DNA of 39,307 bases from an uncultured Pelagibacteraceae bacterium. GTDB lineage: Bacteria; Pseudomonadota; Alphaproteobacteria; Pelagibacterales; Pelagibacteraceae. The first letter of the stretch is position 1; each line of letters opens with the position of its first letter. This document shows positions 15,273 to 23,959 of this stretch, in pieces. A program made the translations under genes and the position numbers. The DNA lies in assembly GCA_902525355.1 (NCBI GenBank), contig CABZGO010000014.1:1-39307 (forward strand), written 5' to 3'. Below the pieces are notes generated by a model. It saw only the letters and a list, made by a program, of their open reading frames with translations, was not told where the DNA came from and did not search any database.

Positions 15273-16639
15273 GGAATTATTTAAATATAATTGTAGCATA
15301 TTCGATAATGATGCTTTTAATAATTTTAGTTGGTATCTTTCAATCCTGGTCTATTGCACTAACAATTTTTAATTATTGTATGATTTCTGCAGTAATGACC
15401 TTGGGAGCAAATATTCAATGGGGTTATGCTGGTTTAATAAATTTTGGAGTCATGGGTTATACGGCATTAGGAGGTTTAGCAGTAGTATTAGTATCTGTAG
15501 CACCTGTTCCAGAAGCCTGGAGTGTGGGTGGAGTAAATATGATGACTTGCCTAGGAATAATTATAATAATGATTTTTTCTACAAGGTATATTTTAAAAAA
15601 TATTCAAAAATCTAAAAAAAAAAATTATTTAATAGCTGGAATTATTATAGTTGGATTAATCCTAATAAAAATAATTGCTGGACCTGCAATTGAACAAATA
15701 GAAGCTGTTGATCCTGCAAAGACAGGTTTTCTTGGAGGACTTGGTTTGCCAGTTTTATTCTCATGGATAGTTGGAGGACTTTTTGCAGCCGGATTAGCAT
15801 TTATTGTAGGAAAAGTTGCCTTAGGATTAAGGGCAGATTATTTAGCTATTGCTACATTATTAATAGCTGAAATTGTTGTTTCCATTATTAAACATGAAGA
15901 TTGGTTAGCAAGAGGTGTAAAAAATGTTATTGGATTAAAAAGACCAGCTCCTTACGAAATTGACTTACAAACTTCTCCTTGGTTTATAAATTTAGTTGAA
16001 AAATTTCACTCAGCAAAATTAGATTTAGCAAATTCATTATCGGAGAGACAAGATATTTTAAATCAGTTAGTGATTGATGCATCATCTGTTTATGTAAAAC
16101 TATGTTTTGCAGGCATGTTTTTAATTGTAGTTATAATTTTATTAATAATTACACAAAAGGCGCTTTACTCGCCTTGGGGTAGAATGATGAGAGCAATAAG
16201 AGATAATGAAGAAGCTGCAAGTGCTATGGGTAAGAATGTAGTTAAACAACATTTATTTATATTTATTCTAGGATCAGCAATAGTTGGTATTGCTGGAGCT
16301 ATGATGGTAACTAATGATGGACTGTTTACCCCAGGAAGCTACAGACCAATGAGATATACTTTTGTAATTTGGGTTATGGTTATTGTTGGAGGAACAGGTA
16401 ACAACTTTGGAGCAATTCTAGGAGGATTTGTTGTATGGTTTTTATGGGTAGAAGCAGCACCAATTGCTCTATTCTTTATAAATTTATTTACAGCTCATTT
16501 ACCTGAAACGAATGATATCAAAATTCATTTAATAAATAGTGCTCCATATTTTAGATTTTTGCTCGTTGGTATTGGTCTTCTTTTGATAATGCGATTTAGA
16601 CCTCAAGGGATAATTCCAGAAAAAATTATAAAACAATAA
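15269..16639 (+). CDS. ABC transporter permease, LivM type with enlarged loops (second system)
   Basis: 456 aa, about 100 residues longer than ordinary LivM. Core motifs are kept: ANIQWGYAGLINFGVMGYTALGG, LRADYLAIATLLIAEI, MRAIRDNEEAASAMG and VGGTGNNFGAILGGFVVWF. The extra length comes from an added hydrophobic/loop block after the first core segment (about residues 75-170) and a polar insertion (about 210-270, KHEDWLARGVKN to SERQDILNQL) that would face the periplasm. Long LivM proteins with such insertions recur in importers for amides and acidic amino acids. An exporter gene follows six bases later. Confidence 0.88.
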   Translation: MRNYLNIIVAYSIMMLLIILVGIFQSWSIALTIFNYCMISAVMTLGANIQWGYAGLINFGVMGYTALGGLAVVLVSVAPVPEAWSVGGVNMMTCLGIIIIMIFSTRYILKNIQKSKKKNYLIAGIIIVGLILIKIIAGPAIEQIEAVDPAKTGFLGGLGLPVLFSWIVGGLFAAGLAFIVGKVALGLRADYLAIATLLIAEIVVSIIKHEDWLARGVKNVIGLKRPAPYEIDLQTSPWFINLVEKFHSAKLDLANSLSERQDILNQLVIDASSVYVKLCFAGMFLIVVIILLIITQKALYSPWGRMMRAIRDNEEAASAMGKNVVKQHLFIFILGSAIVGIAGAMMVTNDGLFTPGSYRPMRYTFVIWVMVIVGGTGNNFGAILGGFVVWFLWVEAAPIALFFINLFTAHLPETNDIKIHLINSAPYFRFLLVGIGLLLIMRFRPQGIIPEKIIKQ

Positions 16640-16645
16640 TTTATA

Positions 16646-17254
16646 ATGAGTTTTTTTATTTTAGGGTTCTTTACAGGACTCAGCTTAATATTAGCTATTG
16701 GTGCTCAAAATATATTTGTAATTGAGCAAGGTTTAAAAAAACAATACGTTTTTATTGTGTGTGCAATTTGCGCATTTTCAGATTTCCTTCTTATTTTTTT
16801 AGGAATATTCTTATTTTACTATTTTGAAAGTTTTTTTTCACCTTCTGTTGAGTTAATTTTAAATGTTCTTTTGCTTTTATTTTTAATATATTTTGTATGG
16901 AAAAAAATAAAAAGTATAAATACTAATTTTGAAATAAATCAAAAAAATGAAGCAGCAAGTCTAGGTTCTGCAATAATTAAAACTCTTGGTTTTACTTATT
17001 TAAATCCCCATGTCTATTCTGACACTGTATTTTTTTTGGGAAACTTTTCGAAAAGTTTTTTAATTAATCAAAAATTATCTTTTGGGTTTGGAGCAACTTT
17101 TTCCTCAATAATATTTTTTTTTACGTTAGGATACTTGTCTAAGTTTTTATCTAATTACTTAAAAAGTAATAAAGTTTGGAGAATTATTAATATCTCAATA
17201 ATTTTATTTATGTCGGCTCTCAGTATTTACGTATTAATCAATATATTAGGATAA
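16646..17254 (+). CDS. argO: LysE/ArgO family basic amino-acid exporter
   Basis: 202 aa inner-membrane protein with about six hydrophobic segments. It matches the LysE/ArgO branch rather than RhtB: LILAIGAQNIFVIEQGLKKQY (family GPQNAFVxxQGxxR), CAFSDFLLIFLGIF and LNPHVYSDTVFFLG, the last being the ArgO signature. ArgO and LysE export arginine and lysine. As the final gene of an operon with two amino-acid-type importers and a glutarate hydroxylase, it supports a lysine/arginine link. Confidence 0.85.
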   Translation: MSFFILGFFTGLSLILAIGAQNIFVIEQGLKKQYVFIVCAICAFSDFLLIFLGIFLFYYFESFFSPSVELILNVLLLLFLIYFVWKKIKSINTNFEINQKNEAASLGSAIIKTLGFTYLNPHVYSDTVFFLGNFSKSFLINQKLSFGFGATFSSIIFFFTLGYLSKFLSNYLKSNKVWRIINISIILFMSALSIYVLINILG

Positions 17255-17286
17255 AAAAAACTCCAGCGATTTTCACCGCTGGAGTT
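17252..17286 (-). terminator. Intrinsic terminator of the second binding-protein gene
   Basis: AACTCCAGCG (17259-17268) and CGCTGGAGTT (17277-17286) form a perfect 10-bp stem with an 8-base loop. Read on the minus strand it is followed by a run of eight Ts, making a strong terminator for the gene ending at 17300. On the plus strand the T-run is missing, so it would end the exporter transcript only weakly. Confidence 0.88.
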
Positions 17287-17299
17287 AAATTATTAAGTA

Positions 17300-18490
17300 T
17301 TATCTTTGTTTTTTGTCTTTAAACTTACCGCCTTTAATTTCTTTTTCAATAAAGGCACCTGATGCTTCTCCAACATCAGTTAATTCAACACTAGATGCTC
17401 CTTCGTAGTTAACTGCTTTACCACTAGCAAGTAAATCTAATGCTTTTTTCAATTCTCCTGGATAAATTTTTTCTCCTGGAGCATTTGCAACAGACATTAC
17501 ATTTGCTTGAATAGTAGCTCTATCAGCTTTTCCACCAGCTTGCATTGCAAGTACAATCAAAGCTGCAGCGTCATAAGACTCTGATGTATATGGCCCAGAC
17601 GAGTCAATTCCTGCTCCTCCGGCTACACCTTTAAATATTGTAGCACCTTTACCCATTGATCCTGGCAAAGATCCAAATGATTTATTTAGATCATTTCCAA
17701 ATCTGTCTGTTAAAGAGTCTCCAATCATTCCATCAGACAAAACAAATACATCAAACGCGCCAGAATCTAATGAACCATCAATGATACTTCCACCAGCTTG
17801 GTCTAAGTAACCTAATACAGCTAGAGCATCGCCACCTGCTGCAGCCAATGTTGCAACTTCAGCACCGTAGTCACCTTTACCTTCTTCGTGAGCTGTCACA
17901 ACTGTTACGTTTATTCCATGAGCTTTAACAGCTGCAACATATACATCTGCTAAACCTTTACCGTAATCGTTATTAGTATGAGTTACTGCAATACTTTTTA
18001 CTTTTCTGTCTTTAGTGATATCTGCTAATACTTGACCACCTCTTGCGTCAGATGGAGCAGTTCTAAAGAAGTATCCATTATCATTAAGATCAGTTAATCC
18101 TGGAGAAGTAGCTGATGGTGAAATCATAACAACACCATTTGGAACAGCAACATTAGTTGCAATGGCTCCAGTAACACCAGAACAATCAGCACCCATAATT
18201 GCTACTACACCACCAGATATTAAACCTTCAGCGGCTGCTGTCGCAGCAGCTGAGTCAACACAAGTTGAATCTGCTCTTTCAACAGAAATTTTCTTTCCTC
18301 CAAGTAATGAACCTGAATCTGAAGCTTCTTTAAATGCAAGCTCTGCAGATGCAGCCATTGCTGGAGTTAGGGACTCAATAGGACCCGTAAACCCTAAAAT
18401 AATTCCCATTTTAATGCCATGTCCATCTGAATATGCTTTAGTTGCAAAGCATGAAACAAATACAAACATCGCTAATACTAGTTTTTTCAT
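17300..18490 (-). CDS. Periplasmic substrate-binding protein, branched-chain amino-acid type (second system)
   Basis: 396 aa, convergent with the second importer it probably serves. The Sec signal spans about residues 1-22 (MKKLVLAMFVF... to AYS). Family features are MGIILGFTGPIESLTPAMAASAELAF, a STCVDS...GADCSG cysteine pair at the position of the conserved disulfide of LIV-binding proteins, GVVMISPSATSPGLTD, and HTNNDYGKGLADVY. Many GGA and Ala-rich runs give it a less AT-biased composition, as expected for a very abundant protein. The RBS is GAGGGAA before ATG 18490. Ligand unknown. Confidence 0.9.
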   Translation of the reverse strand: MKKLVLAMFVFVSCFATKAYSDGHGIKMGIILGFTGPIESLTPAMAASAELAFKEASDSGSLLGGKKISVERADSTCVDSAAATAAAEGLISGGVVAIMGADCSGVTGAIATNVAVPNGVVMISPSATSPGLTDLNDNGYFFRTAPSDARGGQVLADITKDRKVKSIAVTHTNNDYGKGLADVYVAAVKAHGINVTVVTAHEEGKGDYGAEVATLAAAGGDALAVLGYLDQAGGSIIDGSLDSGAFDVFVLSDGMIGDSLTDRFGNDLNKSFGSLPGSMGKGATIFKGVAGGAGIDSSGPYTSESYDAAALIVLAMQAGGKADRATIQANVMSVANAPGEKIYPGELKKALDLLASGKAVNYEGASSVELTDVGEASGAFIEKEIKGGKFKDKKQR

Positions 18491-18501
18491 ATGTTCCCTC
18501 T

Positions 18502-18555
18502 AATTGTTAACAATTTATATAAACAAAATTAAATCCTATTGATTTAAATTTTCAA
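18502..18555 (-). promoter_or_regulatory. Promoter and palindrome upstream of the second binding protein
   Basis: On the minus strand TTGAAA (18555-18550), 16 bases and TTTAAT (18533-18528) form a sigma70-like promoter. The predicted start near 18521 is followed by the perfect 14-base palindrome AATTGTTAACAATT (18515-18502), just before the Shine-Dalgarno. The palindrome is AT-rich, so chance is possible, but its place suits a repressor site. Confidence 0.4.
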
Positions 18556-18563
18556 TGAGAAAA

Positions 18564-19421
18564 TTATCTCATTTTTTGAGCAAAAAACACTGAAGTAATA
18601 ACAATTATTCCTCCAATTACTGTTATTAGAGATGGAATTTCTCCAAAAATAAAAAAAGTAAGGATTAAACCAAATATAGGGAATAAAGCATAGAATGGCA
18701 ATACCATATCAAGAGGATAAAATTTATAAAGATAGAACATCATTAAATGTCCAAGCAAAGAAATAATTGCTCCTGCATATAAAACTGTGAACCAACTTCC
18801 TAAACTAATATTTTTTATTGTTTGAAATGTATTTCCCTCAAATATTGCAGATAATATTATTAAAATTATAAATCCTGTGAAGCTCATTATAGTATTTGTA
18901 AATTTAACATCTAATTCTTTTAAATATCTCGAAAATACTTGGGATAGCCCATAGAAAAAAGCCATACCGCAAATAAGAAGTGACCCTATTATTTCGTCTA
19001 CTACTTTTGGGTCGAATGCGAGTATGACAATACCAAAAAAAGATATCATAATTAATATCCATTTTTTGTAACTTATTTTTTCATCTAAAAATATTGAGCT
19101 TAATATAATTCCAAAAGGAATTGAAAGTTGAGCCCCTATTGTAATTGGTGCGAGTATACTTGATGCATTTATAGATAAATATAAAAACATGTTTACTGCA
19201 ACACCAAAACATAATGAAAACCCAATTAAGGGAATAATATATTTTTTGTCTATTATTTGAATTTTAAAAAATGGAATTAAACAAATAAAGACAATAGCCA
19301 TTCTTAATGAACCAAAAAGAATTGGTGGAATAGTGTCGTTTAACCCAAGCTTGCCAGTTGGATATGCACTTCCTAATAAAAATACAACAAATAAAATAAG
19401 TAAAGTATGTTTTGCAGACAA
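18564..19421 (-). CDS. EamA/DMT family transporter
   Basis: Inner-membrane drug/metabolite-transporter family protein (two EamA repeats, PF00892), 285 aa with about ten hydrophobic segments. GSAYPTGKLGLNDTIPPILFGSLRMAIVF in repeat 1 and the FYALFPIFGLILTFFIFGE ending of repeat 2 are typical. The substrate is unknown; members often export amino acids or catabolic intermediates. It is the last gene of the operon starting at 25125, three bases after the aldehyde dehydrogenase stop, so it may move that pathway's substrate or product. Confidence 0.88.
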   Translation of the reverse strand: MSAKHTLLILFVVFLLGSAYPTGKLGLNDTIPPILFGSLRMAIVFICLIPFFKIQIIDKKYIIPLIGFSLCFGVAVNMFLYLSINASSILAPITIGAQLSIPFGIILSSIFLDEKISYKKWILIMISFFGIVILAFDPKVVDEIIGSLLICGMAFFYGLSQVFSRYLKELDVKFTNTIMSFTGFIILIILSAIFEGNTFQTIKNISLGSWFTVLYAGAIISLLGHLMMFYLYKFYPLDMVLPFYALFPIFGLILTFFIFGEIPSLITVIGGIIVITSVFFAQKMR

Positions 19422-19424
19422 GAA

Positions 19425-20906
19425 TTATCTTATAGAGAAAGGATCTAAAGTTGGTTCATCAGATGTGTAATACCAAGTTGTCTTAACTCTTGTATAATCT
19501 TTAATTGAGTCCATTCCCGCTTCCTTTCCATATCCACTATCTTTAATTCCACCAAAAGGTGCTGAAGGAGAAATCAATCGATAAGTATTTACAAATGTTA
19601 TACCTGCTCTTATTGCATTAGAAACTCTTAGACCTCTTGAGAAGTCACTTGTATAGACCCCAGAAGATAATCCATATTGATTATCGTTCATTTTCTCTAT
19701 TACCTCTTTTTCTGTATCAAATTTCATAACTGATAAAACTGGTCCAAAAAGCTCGTTTTCTGCTGTTGGAAGATTATGATTATCACATTCAATTATTGTA
19801 GGAGGAAAGTAGTATCCTTCATTTGAAAATGGATGCCTTTCACCACCACATTTTATTTTTCCACCCTGTTCTGTGGTTTTTTTAATGTTTTTCTCAATAA
19901 TTTCTAATTGTTTATAATTACTTAAAGGTCCCATTTCTGTATCTGGATCCATAGGAGCACCAATTTTTATTTTTTCAGCTCTTTTTGTGAGTTTATCAAG
20001 GAACTCATCGTAAATTCCTTTTTGTATATATAACCTTGAACCAGCAATACAACTCTGTCCGCTAGCTCCAAATATTCCTGCGGTAATTCCATTAATAGCA
20101 TTTTCTTGATGAGCATCATCAAATACTGCAACAGGACTTTTTCCTCCAAGTTCTAAGCTTACTTCTGATAAATTTTCTGCTGAATTTCTAATTATATGTC
20201 TTGCAGTCTCGGGCCCTCCAGTAAAAGCAACTTTTTCAACTAAATTATGTGTAGTTAAAGCTTTTCCACATGGGTCTCCAAAACCAGTGATAACATTTAC
20301 TACTCCTTTAGGAATACCTGTTTCCTCTATCAATTTTGCAAATTCGAACATTACAGCTGGCGCAAGTTCAGAAGATTTTATAACCACCGTGTTTCCCATA
20401 GCTAAAGCAGGCGCAAGTTTTGTAGCTGTTAAAAACATTTGAGAATTCCATGGAACAATCGCAGCGATAACACCAATAGGTATTCTTGAAGTTATGGCTT
20501 GAATATTTGGTTTATCTATTGGCAGAACTGTGCCTTCGACCTTGTCTGCCATACCTGCATAATAATCATAATACTCAGCAATATAATTTGCTTGTTTATT
20601 TGTTTCTCTATAAAGTTTTCCAGTATCTATAGTTTCAATTTTTCCAAGTAATTCTGCGTTATCTCTAAGCTTATTTCCAATAGCTCTTAGAAACTTTGCT
20701 CTTTCACGCGGTAATATTTTAGGCCAATCTCCTTCAAAGGCTTTTTGAGCTGCTTGAACTGCTTTATCTACGTCAGAAGCACTTGCCTCAGGAACAGCTG
20801 CCCAGGGTTTATTATCCTCCGGATTTAAAGTTTCAAAAGTTCTTTTAGTATCAGAGTCAACCCATTGTCCCCCTATAAACATTTTATATTTTTTTAATTC
20901 AGGCAT
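19425..20906 (-). CDS. NAD(P)-dependent aldehyde dehydrogenase
   Basis: Cytosolic aldehyde dehydrogenase (PF00171), 493 aa, full length. Cofactor-binding PWNSQMF (152-158; usually PWNxP) and IKSSE (176-180), general base E252 in LELGGKSP, nucleophile C286 in GQSCIAGS, and FGPVLSV and PFGGIKDSGYGKEAG near the end. It belongs with the broad betaine/hydroxymuconic-semialdehyde-like group; the substrate is not readable. Its start lies eight bases inside the hydrolase gene, so it is translationally coupled. In the operon it would oxidise an aldehyde made by the flavin monooxygenase and ThDP enzymes upstream. Confidence 0.93.
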   Translation of the reverse strand: MPELKKYKMFIGGQWVDSDTKRTFETLNPEDNKPWAAVPEASASDVDKAVQAAQKAFEGDWPKILPRERAKFLRAIGNKLRDNAELLGKIETIDTGKLYRETNKQANYIAEYYDYYAGMADKVEGTVLPIDKPNIQAITSRIPIGVIAAIVPWNSQMFLTATKLAPALAMGNTVVIKSSELAPAVMFEFAKLIEETGIPKGVVNVITGFGDPCGKALTTHNLVEKVAFTGGPETARHIIRNSAENLSEVSLELGGKSPVAVFDDAHQENAINGITAGIFGASGQSCIAGSRLYIQKGIYDEFLDKLTKRAEKIKIGAPMDPDTEMGPLSNYKQLEIIEKNIKKTTEQGGKIKCGGERHPFSNEGYYFPPTIIECDNHNLPTAENELFGPVLSVMKFDTEKEVIEKMNDNQYGLSSGVYTSDFSRGLRVSNAIRAGITFVNTYRLISPSAPFGGIKDSGYGKEAGMDSIKDYTRVKTTWYYTSDEPTLDPFSIR

Positions 20907-21672
20907 TTTGTATATGATCTTTAATTTCTTTATTTACATCATATGAGCATTCAATACTACATAGATGTTTGCCTACAGGTATTATTTTTACTTCAGAGTT
21001 TTTAATTTTTTTACTCAGATTATCAGACATTTCTGGAGTTGAGCCTACATCACCTTCTCCAGTCATCACAAGTGTTTTGACATTAATATTTTCAAATTTT
21101 TCGTTATCTTTGTGATTTACAAACAACGAGTAAACTTTAATAAAATTTTCCATATTATTATTGTTAAGTATTGAGAAAATTTTATCTGAAATTAGAGGAT
21201 TTTTCTCAATAAAATCCTTATTAAACCATCTATTGAGTGCATCTTTTGTCAGTTTTTTATCTTTTTTTGTCTGTTCAAACCTTTCATTTACTATCTTCTG
21301 TTCATTATCAGATCTATTAAATATTGAGCACAACAATGTTAGGGATTTCAATCTATCACTAAATCTCGTTGCAAAGTTTCTTGCAATCAAAGAGCCTATT
21401 GAAAATCCAATAAGGTGAATTTTACTAAATTTTAATTCATCAATAAGATCAATAATTTGATCTGAAAAATCATCAAAACTTATTTTTTCTTTATTTAAAG
21501 GTGTTCTACCGTGTCCAAGGATATCATAAATTAAAACTGTATTATCAAATTCATTAATTTGTGGATCCCATATATTATGATCAAGACCTACACCATGAAT
21601 AAATACTATTGGAATTCCTTCTTTTTTATTTAGTTTATAGAATGTACCTTTAGAGTCTGTTGCATTGATCAT
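20899..21672 (-). CDS. Alpha/beta hydrolase, enol-lactonase/RutD-like
   Basis: 257 aa alpha/beta-hydrolase fold with triad S91 (GFSIGS), D208 (TGEGDVGS) and H236 (GKHLCS). The oxyanion region is FIHGVGLDHNIWDPQ and the strand-4 turn YDILGHGRTP, as in 3-oxoadipate enol-lactonases and RutD. The cap has NRWFNKDFIEKNP, nearly shared with the second hydrolase of this window (34576-35346), so the two are paralogues. The gene sits between an AA_synth gene (2-base gap) and the aldehyde dehydrogenase (8-base overlap). Likely hydrolyses a lactone, amide or carbamate intermediate. Confidence 0.88.
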   Translation of the reverse strand: MINATDSKGTFYKLNKKEGIPIVFIHGVGLDHNIWDPQINEFDNTVLIYDILGHGRTPLNKEKISFDDFSDQIIDLIDELKFSKIHLIGFSIGSLIARNFATRFSDRLKSLTLLCSIFNRSDNEQKIVNERFEQTKKDKKLTKDALNRWFNKDFIEKNPLISDKIFSILNNNNMENFIKVYSLFVNHKDNEKFENINVKTLVMTGEGDVGSTPEMSDNLSKKIKNSEVKIIPVGKHLCSIECSYDVNKEIKDHIQNA

Positions 21673-21674
21673 TA

Positions 21675-22262
21675 TTATTTTGGATCAATGCCCATCTCCT
21701 TCATATCTTGGTATCTATCACCTGTTCTTGCATGAGCTCTACCTGTCGAAGCGCCACCAATTGCAATAACAATTTCATCATCAAATGGAGCATCATGAAT
21801 TGTAAACTCATGTGTAAGATAATATGGTCTTAAACCAGAGTCGGTTTTGTGCATCATTGGAATAGATATTTTTGATCCAGCCGGACCTCTTGTATTCGTA
21901 AAACTTAAATAAGAAGTTCCTCCAACAGCATCTCTGAACTTATTACCAAATCTTAATGTATGAATAAATGCTGATGCATGTTCTATTTCTCCATTTAGTC
22001 CAACCACACCTGCTTTCCCATACGCTAATATTTTATCAGGAGAGCCTATTTCTTTTATAAGTTCAGGAACCAATAAATCTCCGAGTTTAGGAGCTAGATC
22101 TAAAATAATGGGTTTTAAGTCTTCCACAAAACCTTTTCCATCCCAAGGATTTTTAAAAACCGCAGCAACAGAAACCATCAAAACTGGTTCTTTAGCTTCT
22201 TTTCCACCTTCAATAAAAGTCTTATCTACAAATTTAGTAAACTTACGTAATTCTAATTTCAT
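21675..22262 (-). CDS. AA_synth family protein (PF06684)
   Basis: 195 aa. Recognised by ELRKFTKFVDKTFIEGG at the start, LMVSVAAVFKNPW, GSPDKILAYGKAGVVGLNGEIEHASAFIH, GSKISIPMMHKTDSGLRPYYLTHEF and the C-terminal GGASTGRAHARTGDRYQDMKEMG. The Pfam name (amino acid synthesis) comes from old genetics; the structural family is an oligomeric alpha/beta fold without an assigned reaction. Conserved His and Asp residues line the GLNGEIEHA and HEFTIHDAP segments. It overlaps the ThDP-enzyme gene by four bases. Its constant partnership with a flavin monooxygenase and hydrolase suggests a step handling an unstable intermediate. Confidence 0.85.
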   Translation of the reverse strand: MKLELRKFTKFVDKTFIEGGKEAKEPVLMVSVAAVFKNPWDGKGFVEDLKPIILDLAPKLGDLLVPELIKEIGSPDKILAYGKAGVVGLNGEIEHASAFIHTLRFGNKFRDAVGGTSYLSFTNTRGPAGSKISIPMMHKTDSGLRPYYLTHEFTIHDAPFDDEIVIAIGGASTGRAHARTGDRYQDMKEMGIDPK

Positions 22263-23959
22263 TTTTTAATTCTATGTGTAAAGCTATCTCTTCTAAAACT
22301 GTATAACGCTTTTGGATCTACATCAACATCTATAACAACTGGTTTATTTACTTTTAATGCACTTTTTACTGCCTCATTAATTTCTGATAATTTTTTAACT
22401 TTAATTCCTTTAGCACCATATAGTTTAGCAACTTCATCAAAAGGAGGACTTTGAATATCAGCTCCTAAATATCTTTCACCATAGAAATCTTTTTGATAAG
22501 CTTTTTCTGCTCCCCAACTTTTATTATTCATTACAATTGTAATTGTGTTAATGCCATGTTCTACAGCTGTGCTTAATTCAGAAATAGTCATTCCAAATCC
22601 ACCATCACCCATTAAACTAACGACTGTTTTATTAGGTTTTGCAACCTTAATACCCAAACCACATGCAAATGAGAAGCCAACTAAACCAAAATCAAGGGGT
22701 GTGAAAAGGGAAGGAGGATTGTAATATTCTAAAGCATCTGTTGCTTGAAGACAAAGTGTTCCAGCATCAAGTGTTATCGCAGTATTTTTCGGTAGTACTT
22801 TTCTTAATTCTCTGAATAGACCGTTCGGTTGGATTGGAAAATTATTTGACTTTATATTATCTCTATCTTTAAGAAATTTTGATCTCTCTAATAAAAAGCT
22901 ATTTGTCCATTCTTTGTAATTGAAAATTTTATTTTGTTTTCTTAATTCAGCTAAAATTTGATCTGTCACAAGTGCAGCATCGCCATGAATACCTACATTA
23001 ATTGGAAAGTATCTTCCTATCATAGTTTTTTCTAATTCAATTTGTACAATTTTTGCGTTTTTATTTATATTGTCATACGAGTAGAAAGTGGAATTGAAAC
23101 CAAGTCTTGTACCAATTGCAATAATTAGCTCTGCCTCTTTGACTAATCTTGATGCAACAATATTTCCTCTAGGTCCCATTTGTCCGGCATTTAACTTATG
23201 ACTAAAGGGAATTGCATCTCCATGTCCCGCTGCAGTTACAATTGGAATATTTAAAAATTCAGCAAGCTTTGTTACAGACTTAAATTTCGAATTATATTTT
23301 ATTCCTCCTCCAGCAACAATTACTGTTTTTTTTGAGTTGAGAATAAGTTTTATAGTTCTATCAATTAAATTCTTTTTACTTTTTAAGTCACTTTCAGCTT
23401 TATAAGATTTTTTATTTTCATTAATCTTAAACTTTGAAGTATCAGAAAGAACATTTCTTGGAAGGTTTATACAAACTGGTCCTCTGCGTGGTGACATTGC
23501 AAGGTTAAAAGCATCTTTAAAGGCTGTTGGTATATGACTTGCCTTTTTTACTGTCCATGTTTTTTTTGTTATAGGATCAAAAAGTGATTGTTGATCAAGT
23601 CCTTGAAAGGCATCTTCCATCTTATCCTTGGTAGAATATAAACCTGCAATTGATACAACAGGCGAAAATGCTGCTTTTGCTTGAGCAATACCTGTAACAA
23701 GATTAGTTGCTCCAGGACCGTTTTGTCCAGCAATAATTACTCCAGGTTGATTTGAAGCTCTTGCATAACCATCAGCCATGTGAGTTCCGGTTCTTTCATC
23801 TCTTACACCTATAAATTTAATTTTTTTTTCATGATACAACGCATCAAACATCTCCATGGTTGCTGAACCAATTAAACCAAAGACATGTTTAACTTTTTCT
23901 TTTTTTAGTGATTTCACTGCCGCTTGACCACCGGTCAAGGTATTCTTGGACTTAATCAC
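22259..23959 (-). CDS. Thiamine-diphosphate enzyme, acetolactate-synthase superfamily, Xsc-like
   Basis: 566 aa with all three ThDP domains. Activating Glu E55 lies in RDERTGTHMADGYAR, the middle domain has IVAGGGIKY, and the metal/ThDP motif GDGGFGM (451-457) runs to N478-N479. FGLIGSATM (27-35), NNKSWGAEKAYQ and the closing FRRDSF resemble sulfoacetaldehyde acetyltransferase (Xsc) more than acetolactate synthase. A C2-acyl transfer or 2-oxoacid decarboxylation is therefore plausible, but the substrate is unproven. It overlaps the flavin monooxygenase gene and the AA_synth gene by four bases each. Confidence 0.88.
   Translation of the reverse strand: MIKSKNTLTGGQAAVKSLKKEKVKHVFGLIGSATMEMFDALYHEKKIKFIGVRDERTGTHMADGYARASNQPGVIIAGQNGPGATNLVTGIAQAKAAFSPVVSIAGLYSTKDKMEDAFQGLDQQSLFDPITKKTWTVKKASHIPTAFKDAFNLAMSPRRGPVCINLPRNVLSDTSKFKINENKKSYKAESDLKSKKNLIDRTIKLILNSKKTVIVAGGGIKYNSKFKSVTKLAEFLNIPIVTAAGHGDAIPFSHKLNAGQMGPRGNIVASRLVKEAELIIAIGTRLGFNSTFYSYDNINKNAKIVQIELEKTMIGRYFPINVGIHGDAALVTDQILAELRKQNKIFNYKEWTNSFLLERSKFLKDRDNIKSNNFPIQPNGLFRELRKVLPKNTAITLDAGTLCLQATDALEYYNPPSLFTPLDFGLVGFSFACGLGIKVAKPNKTVVSLMGDGGFGMTISELSTAVEHGINTITIVMNNKSWGAEKAYQKDFYGERYLGADIQSPPFDEVAKLYGAKGIKVKKLSEINEAVKSALKVNKPVVIDVDVDPKALYSFRRDSFTHRIKK

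Noticed and set aside
18162-18503. Open frame on the plus strand opposite the second binding-protein gene
   Set aside because: Antisense to a clear binding protein; Ala/Ser/Pro-rich content simply mirrors the codons of the other strand, and there is no Shine-Dalgarno.
22259-23959. Naming the ThDP enzyme acetolactate synthase (IlvB)
   Set aside because: No small subunit gene, and the FGLIGSA and WGAEK segments with the FRRD end fit the sulfoacetaldehyde acetyltransferase side of the family better.
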